A DNA stretch of 64,000 bases, from assembly GCA_963761615.1 (NCBI GenBank), contig CAVXGU010000003.1, positions 2,666,001 to 2,730,000 of the forward strand. The letters are read 5' to 3'. This DNA is from CAVXGU01 sp963761615 (GTDB taxonomy: Bacteria; Acidobacteriota; Vicinamibacteria; Vicinamibacterales; CAVVIG01). Every line of letters starts with the position of its first letter. The first letter of the stretch is position 1. A program made the translations under genes and the position numbers. The notes under the pieces are model-generated. The model ran no database searches. It saw nothing but the letters and a program-made list of their open reading frames with translations, and was not told the origin of the DNA. Below, in pieces: positions 52,073 to 59,102 of this stretch.

Positions 52073-53310
52073 GCGAGGGCCTGCGCCTTCCGCGACTCCC
52101 ACCAGGACTCGAATTCCTTGAACGCCCGCCCCAGGTGGACCGGCGGCGTCACGCGGCCGGTCACGGCCTCCGTCGTCTTGTAGCCGTTCCCCGTCACGCA
52201 GACGACGACCGACTCGTCGCGCGGAATCACGCCGCGCTCGATCAGATCGATCGTGCCGGCGAGCGTCGTCCCACCCGCGGGCTCCGTGAAGATGCCCTCG
52301 GTCTCGGCCAGGATCTGAATCGCGTCGACGATCTTCTCGTCCGGCACGGCCACGCCCGTCCCGCCCGTGGACCGGACGCCCGCCACGGCCTGGTAGCCGT
52401 CGGCGGGGTTGCCGATCGCGATCGACTTGGCGATCGTGTCGGGCCTGACCGGCTCGGGATAGTCCTCGCCCGCGAGGAGCGCGTTGACGACCGGCGCGCA
52501 GCCGGCGGCCTGGGCGGCGTGCACCCGCGGCAACTCGCCATCGACGAGCCCGATCTCGCGCAGCTCGCGGAAGCCCTTGAGGATGCGCGGCAGCAGCGTC
52601 CCGCCGGCCACCGGCGAGACGACGTGCTGCGGAAACCGCCAGCCGAGCTGCTCGACGATCTCGAAGCCCATCGTCTTGGCCCCTTCGGCGTAGTACGAAC
52701 GCAGGTTGATGTTGGCGAAGCCCCAGCCGTAGCGGTCCGCCACCTGCGAGCACAGGCGGTTGACGTCGTCGTAGTTGCCGGAGATGGCCAGGATCGTGGG
52801 ACGGTAAATCGCCGACCCGAGGAGCTTGCCGGCCTCGAGGTTGTCGGGGATGAAGACGCAGCAGTCGAGTCCGAGGCGCGCGGCGTGAGCCGACACGCTG
52901 TTGGCCAGGTTGCCGGTCGACGCGCACGCGAGCACCTCGAACCCGAGCTCGACCGCGCGCGTCGCCGCCACCGACACGACGCGGTCCTTGTAGGACAGCG
53001 TCGGATGGTTCACGGAGTCGTCCTTGATGTACAGCTCTTGGACGCCGAGGCGCGCGGCGAGGCGGGTCGCGCGCACGAGCGGCGTGAAGCCCGAGTGGAA
53101 GCCGGTGCGGGGCTCACCGGCGATCGGCAGGAGTTCCCGGTACCGCCAGAGATTCTCGGGCCGTGCTGCGATGATTTCGCGGGTCAGGTGAATCGCCGAG
53201 AAGTCGTAGACCGGCTCGAGCGGACCGAGGCACTTGTCGCAGACGTACAGCGCCTCCGGCGGGAACCGGGCCTTGCACAGATGACATTCGAGTCCGATGA
53301 GCGCGCTCAA
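52069..53310 (-). CDS. thrC: Threonine synthase
   Basis: The product is 413 residues from TTG 53310, which follows GGGAGG; upstream in-frame starts fall inside the riboswitch. An N-terminal zinc ribbon (CHLC and CDKC) precedes the fold-type II PLP enzyme: Lys in TLSYKDRVVSVAA, the phosphate loop SPVAGGTLLP and STGNLANSVSAHAA. It converts O-phosphohomoserine to threonine, which competes with the methionine branch. A SAM-I riboswitch covers the leader (53318-53440), so expression should fall when S-adenosylmethionine is high. Cystathionine-type side activity is an open alternative. Confidence 0.9.
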   Translation of the reverse strand: MSALIGLECHLCKARFPPEALYVCDKCLGPLEPVYDFSAIHLTREIIAARPENLWRYRELLPIAGEPRTGFHSGFTPLVRATRLAARLGVQELYIKDDSVNHPTLSYKDRVVSVAATRAVELGFEVLACASTGNLANSVSAHAARLGLDCCVFIPDNLEAGKLLGSAIYRPTILAISGNYDDVNRLCSQVADRYGWGFANINLRSYYAEGAKTMGFEIVEQLGWRFPQHVVSPVAGGTLLPRILKGFRELREIGLVDGELPRVHAAQAAGCAPVVNALLAGEDYPEPVRPDTIAKSIAIGNPADGYQAVAGVRSTGGTGVAVPDEKIVDAIQILAETEGIFTEPAGGTTLAGTIDLIERGVIPRDESVVVCVTGNGYKTTEAVTGRVTPPVHLGRAFKEFESWWESRKAQALA

Positions 53311-53317
53311 GACGCCT

Positions 53318-53440
53318 CCCTCATCTCTCCTCCGCTTCAGCGCGAGGGCAGGAATTGGCACCTAACCGCGCTCGAGGATGGGGCTCGCGTGGTTGCCGTG
53401 GCGTCGTCGGGCCTGTTCCCTCAGCCACTCTGGATAAGAG
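53318..53440 (-). promoter_or_regulatory. SAM-I (S-box) riboswitch in the thrC leader
   Basis: On the minus strand all S-box landmarks occur in order. P1 5' strand CTCTTATC (53440-53433); AGAG; P2 GTGGC/GCCAC; the kink-turn loop TGAGGGAACAGGCCCGA; CGGCAACC; an extended P3 (AACC..CGC..GAG with CTC..GCG..GGTT); AGGTGCCAATTCC; P4 (CCTC-CGC-TGAA-GCG-GAGG); and P1 3' strand GATGAGGG (53325-53318). P1 closes with two G-U pairs. The P1 3' strand shares its GAGGG with the ribosome binding site of thrC, so ligand-bound RNA should block translation. Confidence 0.93.
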
Positions 53441-53459
53441 CTATGCAGTTGTCCGCACG

Positions 53460-53468
53460 ACTATATCA
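53460..53468 (-). promoter_or_regulatory. Extended -10 promoter of the thrC riboswitch transcript
   Basis: The minus strand reads TGATATAGT, a TGn-extended -10 near consensus. The transcript would begin about 12 bases before the riboswitch. Confidence 0.6.
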
Positions 53469-53502
53469 AAGCGCCGCCGCCGTCACAACGCCTCGTATCG
53501 AC

Positions 53503-53522
53503 ATATCCACCTGCGTGGATAT
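53503..53522. terminator. Perfect hairpin at the mpg stop codon
   Basis: ATATCCAC, CTGC, GTGGATAT: an 8-base perfect stem starting at the mpg stop and lying just upstream of the thrC promoter. It may end mpg transcription or be a protein binding site. It is unusually AT-rich for this genome. Confidence 0.45.
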
Positions 53523-54133
53523 CATCTGGGCCTGGAGACGCAGGGATTCCCCGCCACGTACGCGCGCCACGGGTGCTCGGTGCCGACGCGAATCCCGATC
53601 CGCGGGCCCCAGGCGATCGACGCCGGCGCGGCGCGCCGACCCTCGACGAACAGACGGGGGCCCCGCAGATCCAGCCGGTTCTCGGCGAGCGTGATGCCCA
53701 GCGCCCTGGTCACGTTGCCCGGGCCGCGACAGAGATTGACGTCCTCGATCGGACCGACCGACGCCCGCCTGCCTCGCGCCGGCCGCCTCCGGCGGCGCCG
53801 CATGAGGTCCAGGCCCTCGACCGGCTCGAGCGCGCGGATGAGGACCGCGGCCGGCGAGCCCTCGGGCTCCGTCACGACGTTCACGAGGTAGTGAATCCCG
53901 TAATTGAGGTAGACGTACGCCCGACCCGGCGGTCCGTACAGCGGCGCGTTCCGCGGCGTGGGACCGGGAGCGGCGTGACACGCGGGGTCGCCCTCGCCGA
54001 TGTACGCCTCCACCTCGACGATCCGCCCGCTGCACCGCAGGCATCGGCGCTCGTGAACGAGAAGGGCGCCGAGCAGGTCGGCGGCGACCTCCAGGGTCGG
54101 CCGGGCGTAGAAGGCGCGCGGGAGCCGGCTCAT
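53522..54133 (-). CDS. mpg: DNA-3-methyladenine glycosylase (AAG/MPG family)
   Basis: The product has 203 residues. YARPTLEVAADLLGALLVHE, the catalytic Glu in IVEVEAYIGEGDPACHAAPG and YVYLNYGIHYLVNVVTEPEG, then LCRGPGNVTRALGIT, are the AAG family core. It excises alkylated purines. The stretch of six arginines after LDLM (near residue 112) is an insertion. It follows uvrA by 10 bases, forming a repair pair. Confidence 0.92.
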   Translation of the reverse strand: MSRLPRAFYARPTLEVAADLLGALLVHERRCLRCSGRIVEVEAYIGEGDPACHAAPGPTPRNAPLYGPPGRAYVYLNYGIHYLVNVVTEPEGSPAAVLIRALEPVEGLDLMRRRRRRPARGRRASVGPIEDVNLCRGPGNVTRALGITLAENRLDLRGPRLFVEGRRAAPASIAWGPRIGIRVGTEHPWRAYVAGNPCVSRPR

Positions 54134-54142
54134 CGTGTCGGG

Positions 54143-57109
54143 TCAGTGCCCCGACGCGTAGGCGTGTGTGCGCCCTTCCGCGAGCGCCGCCTGCAGGCAG
54201 CGGCCGGTGTGCGAGGACTCGACCCGCGCCACCTGTTCGGGCGTCCCGACGGCGACGATGCGCCCCCCGTCCTCGCCGCCCTCGGGGCCGAGATCGATCA
54301 CCCGATCCGCGGTCTTGATCACATCGAGGTTGTGCTCGATGACGAGGAGCGAGTGGCCCGCCTCGAGCAGCTTCCGGAACGCCGTCAGGAGCTTCGCGAT
54401 GTCGTCGAAGTGCAGTCCGGTCGTCGGCTCGTCGAGGATGTAGAGCAGTCGCTCGCCGGTGTGCGACGCGAGGTGCGCTGCGATCTTGATCCGCTGGGCT
54501 TCCCCGCCCGACAGGGTCGTCGCCGGCTGGCCCAGCCGCAGGTAGCCGAGGCCAATCTCGTCGAGCACCTGCAGGCGGCGGAGCACCTTCGGCGAGCTGC
54601 TGAAGAACGCCAGGGCCTCGCGGACCGTGAGGTCGAGCACCTGGTGGATCGAGCGGCCGCGGTACCGGACGTCGAGGACCTGCGGCTTGAACCGCTTGCC
54701 GTCGCACTGATCGCAGGGCACGAACACGTCCGCGAGGAACTGCATCTCGACGCGGACCTCCCCCTCCCCCTGGCAGGCCTCGCACCGGCCGCCGGGCACG
54801 TTGAACGAGAAGTGGCTCGCCGTCAGACCGCGCGACCGTGCGTCCTTGGTCGCGGCGAACAGCTCGCGAATCGGATCGAATGCCTTCAGATAGGTGACCG
54901 GATTGGACCGCGGCGTCCGGCCGATGGGCGCCTGATCGACGAGCACGGCGTCGGTGATGAGCTCGATGCCCTGCAGGGTGCGGAACGCGCCGACCTTCCG
55001 GTCCCATCCCCCCTTGGCCCGCTTCACCGCGGCGTACAGGACGTCGTGCACGAGCGTCGACTTGCCCGAGCCGCTCACGCCGGTCACGCACGTGAGGGTG
55101 TTGAGGGGAATCTCGACGTCCACGTCCTTGAGGTTGTGTTCGGACGCCCCGAGGAGGCGCAGGGTCTGTCCCGTGCCGCGACGCCGCGCCGTCGGGATCG
55201 GAATCGCGAGCTCCTGGCGCAGGTACTTCGACGTGAGCGACCGCGTCTCGTGGAGCAGTCCCTCGAGAGGCCCCGCGAATACGACGCGTCCGCCCTGCTC
55301 GCCGGCCCCCAGCCCCAGGTCCACGACGTAGTCGGCGACCCGGATCATGTCGGCGTCGTGCTCGACGACGATGACCGTGTTGCCCTGATCCCGCAGCTGT
55401 CGCAGGATGGCGATGAGCCGCTGGTTGTCGCGCGCGTGCAGGCCGATGGACGGCTCGTCGAGCACGTACAGCGTCCCGACCAGCGCCGACCCGAGCGACG
55501 TCGCGAGGTTGATGCGCTGCGCTTCCCCGCCGGACAGCGTCGACGAGAGGCGGTCGAGCGTCAGGTAGTCCAGGCCGACGTCGCTCAGGAAGGCGAGCCG
55601 GCGGCGGATCTCCTTGAGCACCTTGTCGGCGATCGCGGCCTCTTTCTCCGAGAGCGACAGCTCCCCGAAGAACGCCTGGGCCGCGCGGACGGTCAGCGCC
55701 GACACCCGGTCGATCGTGCGGCCCGACACCCGCACGTCCCTGGCCTCGCGGCGCAGACGGGCGCCGCCGCAGTCGGGGCAGGTCAGGTAGCCGCGGTAGC
55801 GGCTGAGGAAGACGCGGACGTGGACCTTGTACTTCTTCCGTTCGAGCCACCGGAAGAAGCCGCGCACGCCGTGGAAGCCCTCCCCGCCTTCGACGACGAA
55901 CCGCCGTTCATCGTCGGTGAGCTCGCTCCAGGGGACGTCGAGCCGTACGCCGGCCTTCTTCGCGACCCGCTTCAGGTCGGCGAGGTGCGATCGGTAGTGC
56001 GGCTTGGTCCACGGCTCGATCGCGCCACGGTTGATCGACTTCGACGGGTCCGGCACGACGAGGTCGAGATCCAGCTCGATGACGTTGCCGAAGCCGTGGC
56101 ACGTCGGGCACGCGCCGAACGGGTTGTTGAACGAGAACAGCCGGGGCTGCGGGGTCTCGTAGGCGATCCCGCACGGCCGGCACTCGAACCGTTCACTGAA
56201 CTGAATCGTGTAGGAATCGGGCGTCGACGGCCGGGCGCCGGGAGGCTCGGCGACCATCGCCCAGCCGGCGCCGTCGCCCTCCTGGTAGGCCGTCTCCACC
56301 GAATCGGTGACGCGCCGCGCCAGCTCGGCCGCGTCCCTGCGCACGACCACGCGGTCGACGACGACCTGCAGGGTCGAGCCGTCGCCCAGTGCTCCCGGAT
56401 CGACCTCGTCGAACGCGACGGCGTGCCCGTCCACGAGCAGGCGGCCGAATCCTTTCCGGCGCAGCCCCTCGATCGCGGCGGCGACCGCCTCGGCGCGGGA
56501 GGGCGCCGCGGGCGGCGCCGCGGGCGGCGACGCGGCCTCCTCGCCGCCGCCCTCGTCGATCTCGTTGCCCTCGGCGCCATCGTCGACCTGATCGACGGGC
56601 ACGTCGACGATCTGCAGATCGAAGCCGATCAGGAGGCGGGCGCCGTCCGGGAGCGAGGCGAGGCGGCCGGAGACGAGCTCGGCCGTCTCGCGGACGACCT
56701 CCTGTCCGCAGTGGCGGCAGAACGTCCGGCCCACCCGCGCGAAGAGGAGCCGCATGTAATCGTGAATCTCGGTCGTCGTGCCGACCGTGGACCGCGGGTT
56801 CCGGACGCTGTTCTTCTGGCGAATGGCGATCGCCGGAGCGATCCCGTCGATGCGATCGACGTCGGGCTTCTCCATCCGCTCGAGGAACTGGCGGGCGTAC
56901 GCCGACAGGGACTCGACGTACCGGCGCTGGCCCTCGGCGTAGATCGTGTCGAACGCCAGCGAGGACTTGCCCGATCCGCTGACGCCGGTGACGATGATGA
57001 GCGCGCCGACCGGCAGCGACACGTCGACGTTCCTGAGATTGTGGGTGCGCGCACCGCGGACCACGATTTCGGTGGCTTCGACGGGTCCGGCGGCGGCCGT
57101 GTCGGGCAT
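54143..57109 (-). CDS. uvrA: Excinuclease ABC subunit A
   Basis: The product has 988 residues and two ABC ATPase halves. Walker A sites are GVSGSGKSSLAFDTIYAEG (42-60) and GVSGSGKSTLVHDVLYAAV. Signature motifs are TLSGGEAQRINLA and TLSGGEAQRIKIA, and zinc modules include CRHCGQE and CDQCDGKRF. It finds bulky DNA lesions with UvrB. A Gly/Glu then Pro/Ala-rich insert at 172-204 enlarges the UvrB-binding region. It is followed by mpg; uvrC is 6 kb away, uvrB is not here. Confidence 0.96.
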   Translation of the reverse strand: MPDTAAAGPVEATEIVVRGARTHNLRNVDVSLPVGALIIVTGVSGSGKSSLAFDTIYAEGQRRYVESLSAYARQFLERMEKPDVDRIDGIAPAIAIRQKNSVRNPRSTVGTTTEIHDYMRLLFARVGRTFCRHCGQEVVRETAELVSGRLASLPDGARLLIGFDLQIVDVPVDQVDDGAEGNEIDEGGGEEAASPPAAPPAAPSRAEAVAAAIEGLRRKGFGRLLVDGHAVAFDEVDPGALGDGSTLQVVVDRVVVRRDAAELARRVTDSVETAYQEGDGAGWAMVAEPPGARPSTPDSYTIQFSERFECRPCGIAYETPQPRLFSFNNPFGACPTCHGFGNVIELDLDLVVPDPSKSINRGAIEPWTKPHYRSHLADLKRVAKKAGVRLDVPWSELTDDERRFVVEGGEGFHGVRGFFRWLERKKYKVHVRVFLSRYRGYLTCPDCGGARLRREARDVRVSGRTIDRVSALTVRAAQAFFGELSLSEKEAAIADKVLKEIRRRLAFLSDVGLDYLTLDRLSSTLSGGEAQRINLATSLGSALVGTLYVLDEPSIGLHARDNQRLIAILRQLRDQGNTVIVVEHDADMIRVADYVVDLGLGAGEQGGRVVFAGPLEGLLHETRSLTSKYLRQELAIPIPTARRRGTGQTLRLLGASEHNLKDVDVEIPLNTLTCVTGVSGSGKSTLVHDVLYAAVKRAKGGWDRKVGAFRTLQGIELITDAVLVDQAPIGRTPRSNPVTYLKAFDPIRELFAATKDARSRGLTASHFSFNVPGGRCEACQGEGEVRVEMQFLADVFVPCDQCDGKRFKPQVLDVRYRGRSIHQVLDLTVREALAFFSSSPKVLRRLQVLDEIGLGYLRLGQPATTLSGGEAQRIKIAAHLASHTGERLLYILDEPTTGLHFDDIAKLLTAFRKLLEAGHSLLVIEHNLDVIKTADRVIDLGPEGGEDGGRIVAVGTPEQVARVESSHTGRCLQAALAEGRTHAYASGH

Positions 57110-57213
57110 GTGCGGTACAACCCTGATGGAGCGGATTCCGACCGATGGCGTAAACCACGTACTGTAGATCAGCGCCGGGGAGGAGGCAACCCGACGGCGC
57201 GGCGGCGCGGACG

Positions 57214-57645
57214 TCAGGCGGAAACGGGAGCGGGCACGAGCCGCGTCAACAGACGCTCGAGCTCGGCGGCGTCGGCCGGCGTGAGGCCGGCGAGCACCTC
57301 GCGCTCGGCCGCACGCTGGATCGCGATCCCGCGGGCGTACGCGTCACGACCCGCATCGGTGATGACGGCGAGACGCGCCCGGCGATCGCTCGAGTCGAGC
57401 TCGCGGCTGACGAGCCCGTCGGCCTCGAGACGATCCACCAGCTGGGTGACATTGGACTTGACGCACGCCAGCCGATCGGCGAGCTGCCCGAGGGGCAGCG
57501 GCCGGTCGGCGAGCGACAGCTGGTGGAGGGCGGCCAGCTTGGCGAGCGAGAGGCCCGCGGCCGACAGCCGGGATTCGAGGTGCGCCTGAGCCGCGCTGGC
57601 CGCCCGGAGCAGCCTCCACAGCCCGGTGCAACAGGTGGCGCCCAT
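57214..57645 (-). CDS. MarR-family transcriptional regulator
   Basis: The product has 143 residues. The winged helix runs LSLAKLAALHQLSLADRPLPLGQ, LADRLACVKSNVTQLVDRLEADGLVSRE and DRRARLAVITDAG, with helices at both ends for dimerisation. Three cysteines near the termini and DNA helix (CC at 5-6 and one in LACVKSN) could sense oxidants, but that is speculation. It lies 11 bases after the cytochrome c gene and is probably co-transcribed with it. Confidence 0.85.
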   Translation of the reverse strand: MGATCCTGLWRLLRAASAAQAHLESRLSAAGLSLAKLAALHQLSLADRPLPLGQLADRLACVKSNVTQLVDRLEADGLVSRELDSSDRRARLAVITDAGRDAYARGIAIQRAAEREVLAGLTPADAAELERLLTRLVPAPVSA

Positions 57646-57656
57646 CGAGTGTTCGC

Positions 57657-58061
57657 TTACTGGGCCTTTCGGAGCGTCTTGATGTACGCGACGACCGACC
57701 AGACCTCGTCCGGCGTCATCTTCGCCTTGAAGGCCGGCATCTCGTTCCCTTTGCCGTTCGAGATCTTGTAGAAGAGCGTGCCATCCGAATTGAGCGGCGC
57801 GCGGAACGGGTCGGTGAGATCCGCGGGCAGGTTGTTCGGATCGGCGTCGGGGCCGTCACCGGTGCCGTCCTTGCCGTGGCAGCGGACGCAGTTCTGGGTG
57901 AACAGGGTCTGCCCCTGCTGCACCGTCGCGGCCGTGACCGGATTGGGGTCCTTCTCGTTGGCGCCGCCGGAGGGAATCACCCAGCTGTTCTGGGCGTAGC
58001 CGAACGCGGCCGTCAGCACCACTGCCGTCGTGCCAATGCAGAGTCGCCATGAGTTGCGCAT
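57657..58061 (-). CDS. Secreted class I cytochrome c
   Basis: The product has 134 residues. A signal peptide (LCIGTTAVVLTAAFGYA) precedes a single-haem domain with CVRCH and a distal Met in GKGNEMPAFKAKM. It probably carries electrons in the periplasm. The leaderless-type CATAAT ends 6 bases before the ATG. The MarR gene follows, and the cupin gene is divergent 22 bases away. Confidence 0.88.
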   Translation of the reverse strand: MRNSWRLCIGTTAVVLTAAFGYAQNSWVIPSGGANEKDPNPVTAATVQQGQTLFTQNCVRCHGKDGTGDGPDADPNNLPADLTDPFRAPLNSDGTLFYKISNGKGNEMPAFKAKMTPDEVWSVVAYIKTLRKAQ

Positions 58062-58067
58062 GGCCGT

Positions 58068-58073
58068 ATTATG
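58068..58073. promoter_or_regulatory. Shared -10 region of cytochrome c and cupin genes
   Basis: On the minus strand CATAAT ends 6 bases before the cytochrome c ATG. On the plus strand the overlapping TATTAT (58067-58072) ends 11 bases before the cupin ATG. Divergent transcription from one AT-rich spot is implied. Confidence 0.45.
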
Positions 58074-58083
58074 AACCGCGACG

Positions 58084-58450
58084 ATGCGAATCTTCAAAGG
58101 GAAGGATGCGCCGGAGACAATCGCCGACGGACGGACCTTCTCGGGCCGAGCAGACGTCCAGCGGCTGGCGCACGCGAGCGAGGGCGTGCCGGCCGCCATC
58201 TACCGGGTGGGGTTCGCCGAGGGCGGGCGCACCTACTGGCACCGGCACTCCGGTCCCCAGTGGCTCCTCGTCGTCGACGGGCGGATCCGGGTGCAGACGT
58301 GGGGCGAGCCGCCGGCCGACGTGGAGGCCGGCGATGCCGGTACTGATTCCTCCCGGCGAGAAGCACTGGCACGGCGCTGCGCCCGGGTCCACGGGCACCC
58401 ATCTCGCCGTCAACGTGAACGCCGTCACCGAGTGGCTCGAGGAAGTCTGA
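58084..58450 (+). CDS. Small cupin-domain protein (frame broken by one extra G at 58339-58340)
   Basis: About 121 residues after correction. The first frame gives GRTYWHRHSGPQWLLVVDGR and VEAGDA, with the metal-binding His pair. The second frame gives VLIPPGEKHWHGAAPGSTGTH, the second cupin motif, and ends NAVTEWLEEV. Removing one G from GCCGG restores a single-domain cupin. The likely role is metal-dependent binding or enzymology on a small molecule; the family is too broad for a function. It is divergent from cytochrome c. Confidence 0.78.
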
Positions 58451-58511
58451 GACGGGCGCCCGGCAACCAGGCACGAGCAGCCGGCACGCGGCCCGTGGTG
58501 CCCGGTACCCG

Positions 58512-58520
58512 TGGTAGGAT
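58512..58520 (+). promoter_or_regulatory. Extended -10 box of the tRNA-Thr gene
   Basis: TGGTAGGAT ends 17 bases before the tRNA, so the 5' leader of the precursor would be about 11 bases. Confidence 0.5.
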
Positions 58521-58537
58521 TGAACGTCCCGTCAGCC

Positions 58538-58613
58538 GCCGGCGTAGCTCAGTTGGTAGAGCAGTCGATTCGTAATCGACAGGTCATCGGTTCAAGTCCG
58601 ATCGCCGGCTCCA
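58538..58613 (+). tRNA. tRNA-Thr, anticodon CGT
   Basis: A 76-base cloverleaf: acceptor GCCGGCG paired with CGCCGGC, D arm GCTC/GAGC, anticodon stem GTCGA/TCGAC with loop TTCGTAA (anticodon CGT at 58571-58573), and T arm ATCGG/CCGAT with TTCAAGT. The discriminator is T and the CCA end is encoded. It reads the ACG codon, common in this GC-rich genome. Confidence 0.97.
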
Positions 58614-58655
58614 GTCCCGTCTCGGAACGCGCACGCCTGAAGGCTTCGAGGGGTC

Positions 58656-59012
58656 ATGAGCGACCGCGGCAGCCGTGGAATCCTGATTGGCATCCTCATC
58701 CTCCTGCTGATCCTCGCCGCGGTGCCGTGGCTGATCGGCTGGAGCCTGTACGGCATGCGCCCGATGCTCGGCGGCGCCTTCTCGACACGCCGCTCGTTCG
58801 GGGTGCTGGCGTTCGCCTTCGGCGGGCTGGTCCGCTTCGCGCTCCTCGCAGTGGTCGTCGCGCTGGTGTTCCTCGTCCTCCGCCCTCACACGGAGGCTCC
58901 CCGGCCGCCCTCCGGCCCCGAGTCGCCGCAGGACATCCTCAAGCGCCGCTACGCATCCGGTGAGCTGACGCGGGATCAGTTCGAACAGATGCGCAGGGAC
59001 CTGCAGGGCTAG
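58656..59012 (+). CDS. Small membrane protein with C-terminal SHOCT domain
   Basis: The product has 118 residues. Two membrane helices (GILIGILILLLILAAVPWLIG and FALLAVVVALVFLVL) and a Pro-rich linker precede DILKRRYASGELTRDQFEQM, a clear SHOCT motif. SHOCT segments mediate oligomerisation. The cellular role is unknown. It starts 42 bases after the tRNA. Confidence 0.8.
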   Translation: MSDRGSRGILIGILILLLILAAVPWLIGWSLYGMRPMLGGAFSTRRSFGVLAFAFGGLVRFALLAVVVALVFLVLRPHTEAPRPPSGPESPQDILKRRYASGELTRDQFEQMRRDLQG

Positions 59013-59064
59013 CCCACCCGACGCGTCAAAAGATCGTAAGCGCCTCGAGCGATCCCGATCCCCG

Positions 59065-59073
59065 TGCTAGGCT
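59065..59073 (+). promoter_or_regulatory. Extended -10 box of the kelch protein gene
   Basis: TGCTAGGCT, with the ATG 29 bases downstream and GAGGA as ribosome binding site in between. This is a conventional leader, unlike the leaderless starts. Confidence 0.5.
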
Positions 59074-59102
59074 CCTTCCCCGCACCCCAGCAGAGGACCG
59101 TC

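Noticed and set aside
53311..53361. thrC start at 53361
   Set aside because: That start lies inside the riboswitch P4/P3 region. The family begins at the zinc ribbon, and TTG 53310 has GGGAGG just upstream.
53573..57589. Very long open frame on the plus strand across uvrA and mpg
   Set aside because: It is the mirror of a GC-rich coding strand. The predicted protein is Arg/Ala/Leu/Asp-rich without motifs, while the minus strand encodes complete UvrA and MPG. The same applies to 4020-6086, 7486-10341, 18362-20443 and 49057-53694.
58084..58575. 163-residue protein from the cupin start
   Set aside because: After position 58338 this frame is Arg-rich without homology and runs into the tRNA. The +1 frame restores the second cupin motif and ends at 58450.
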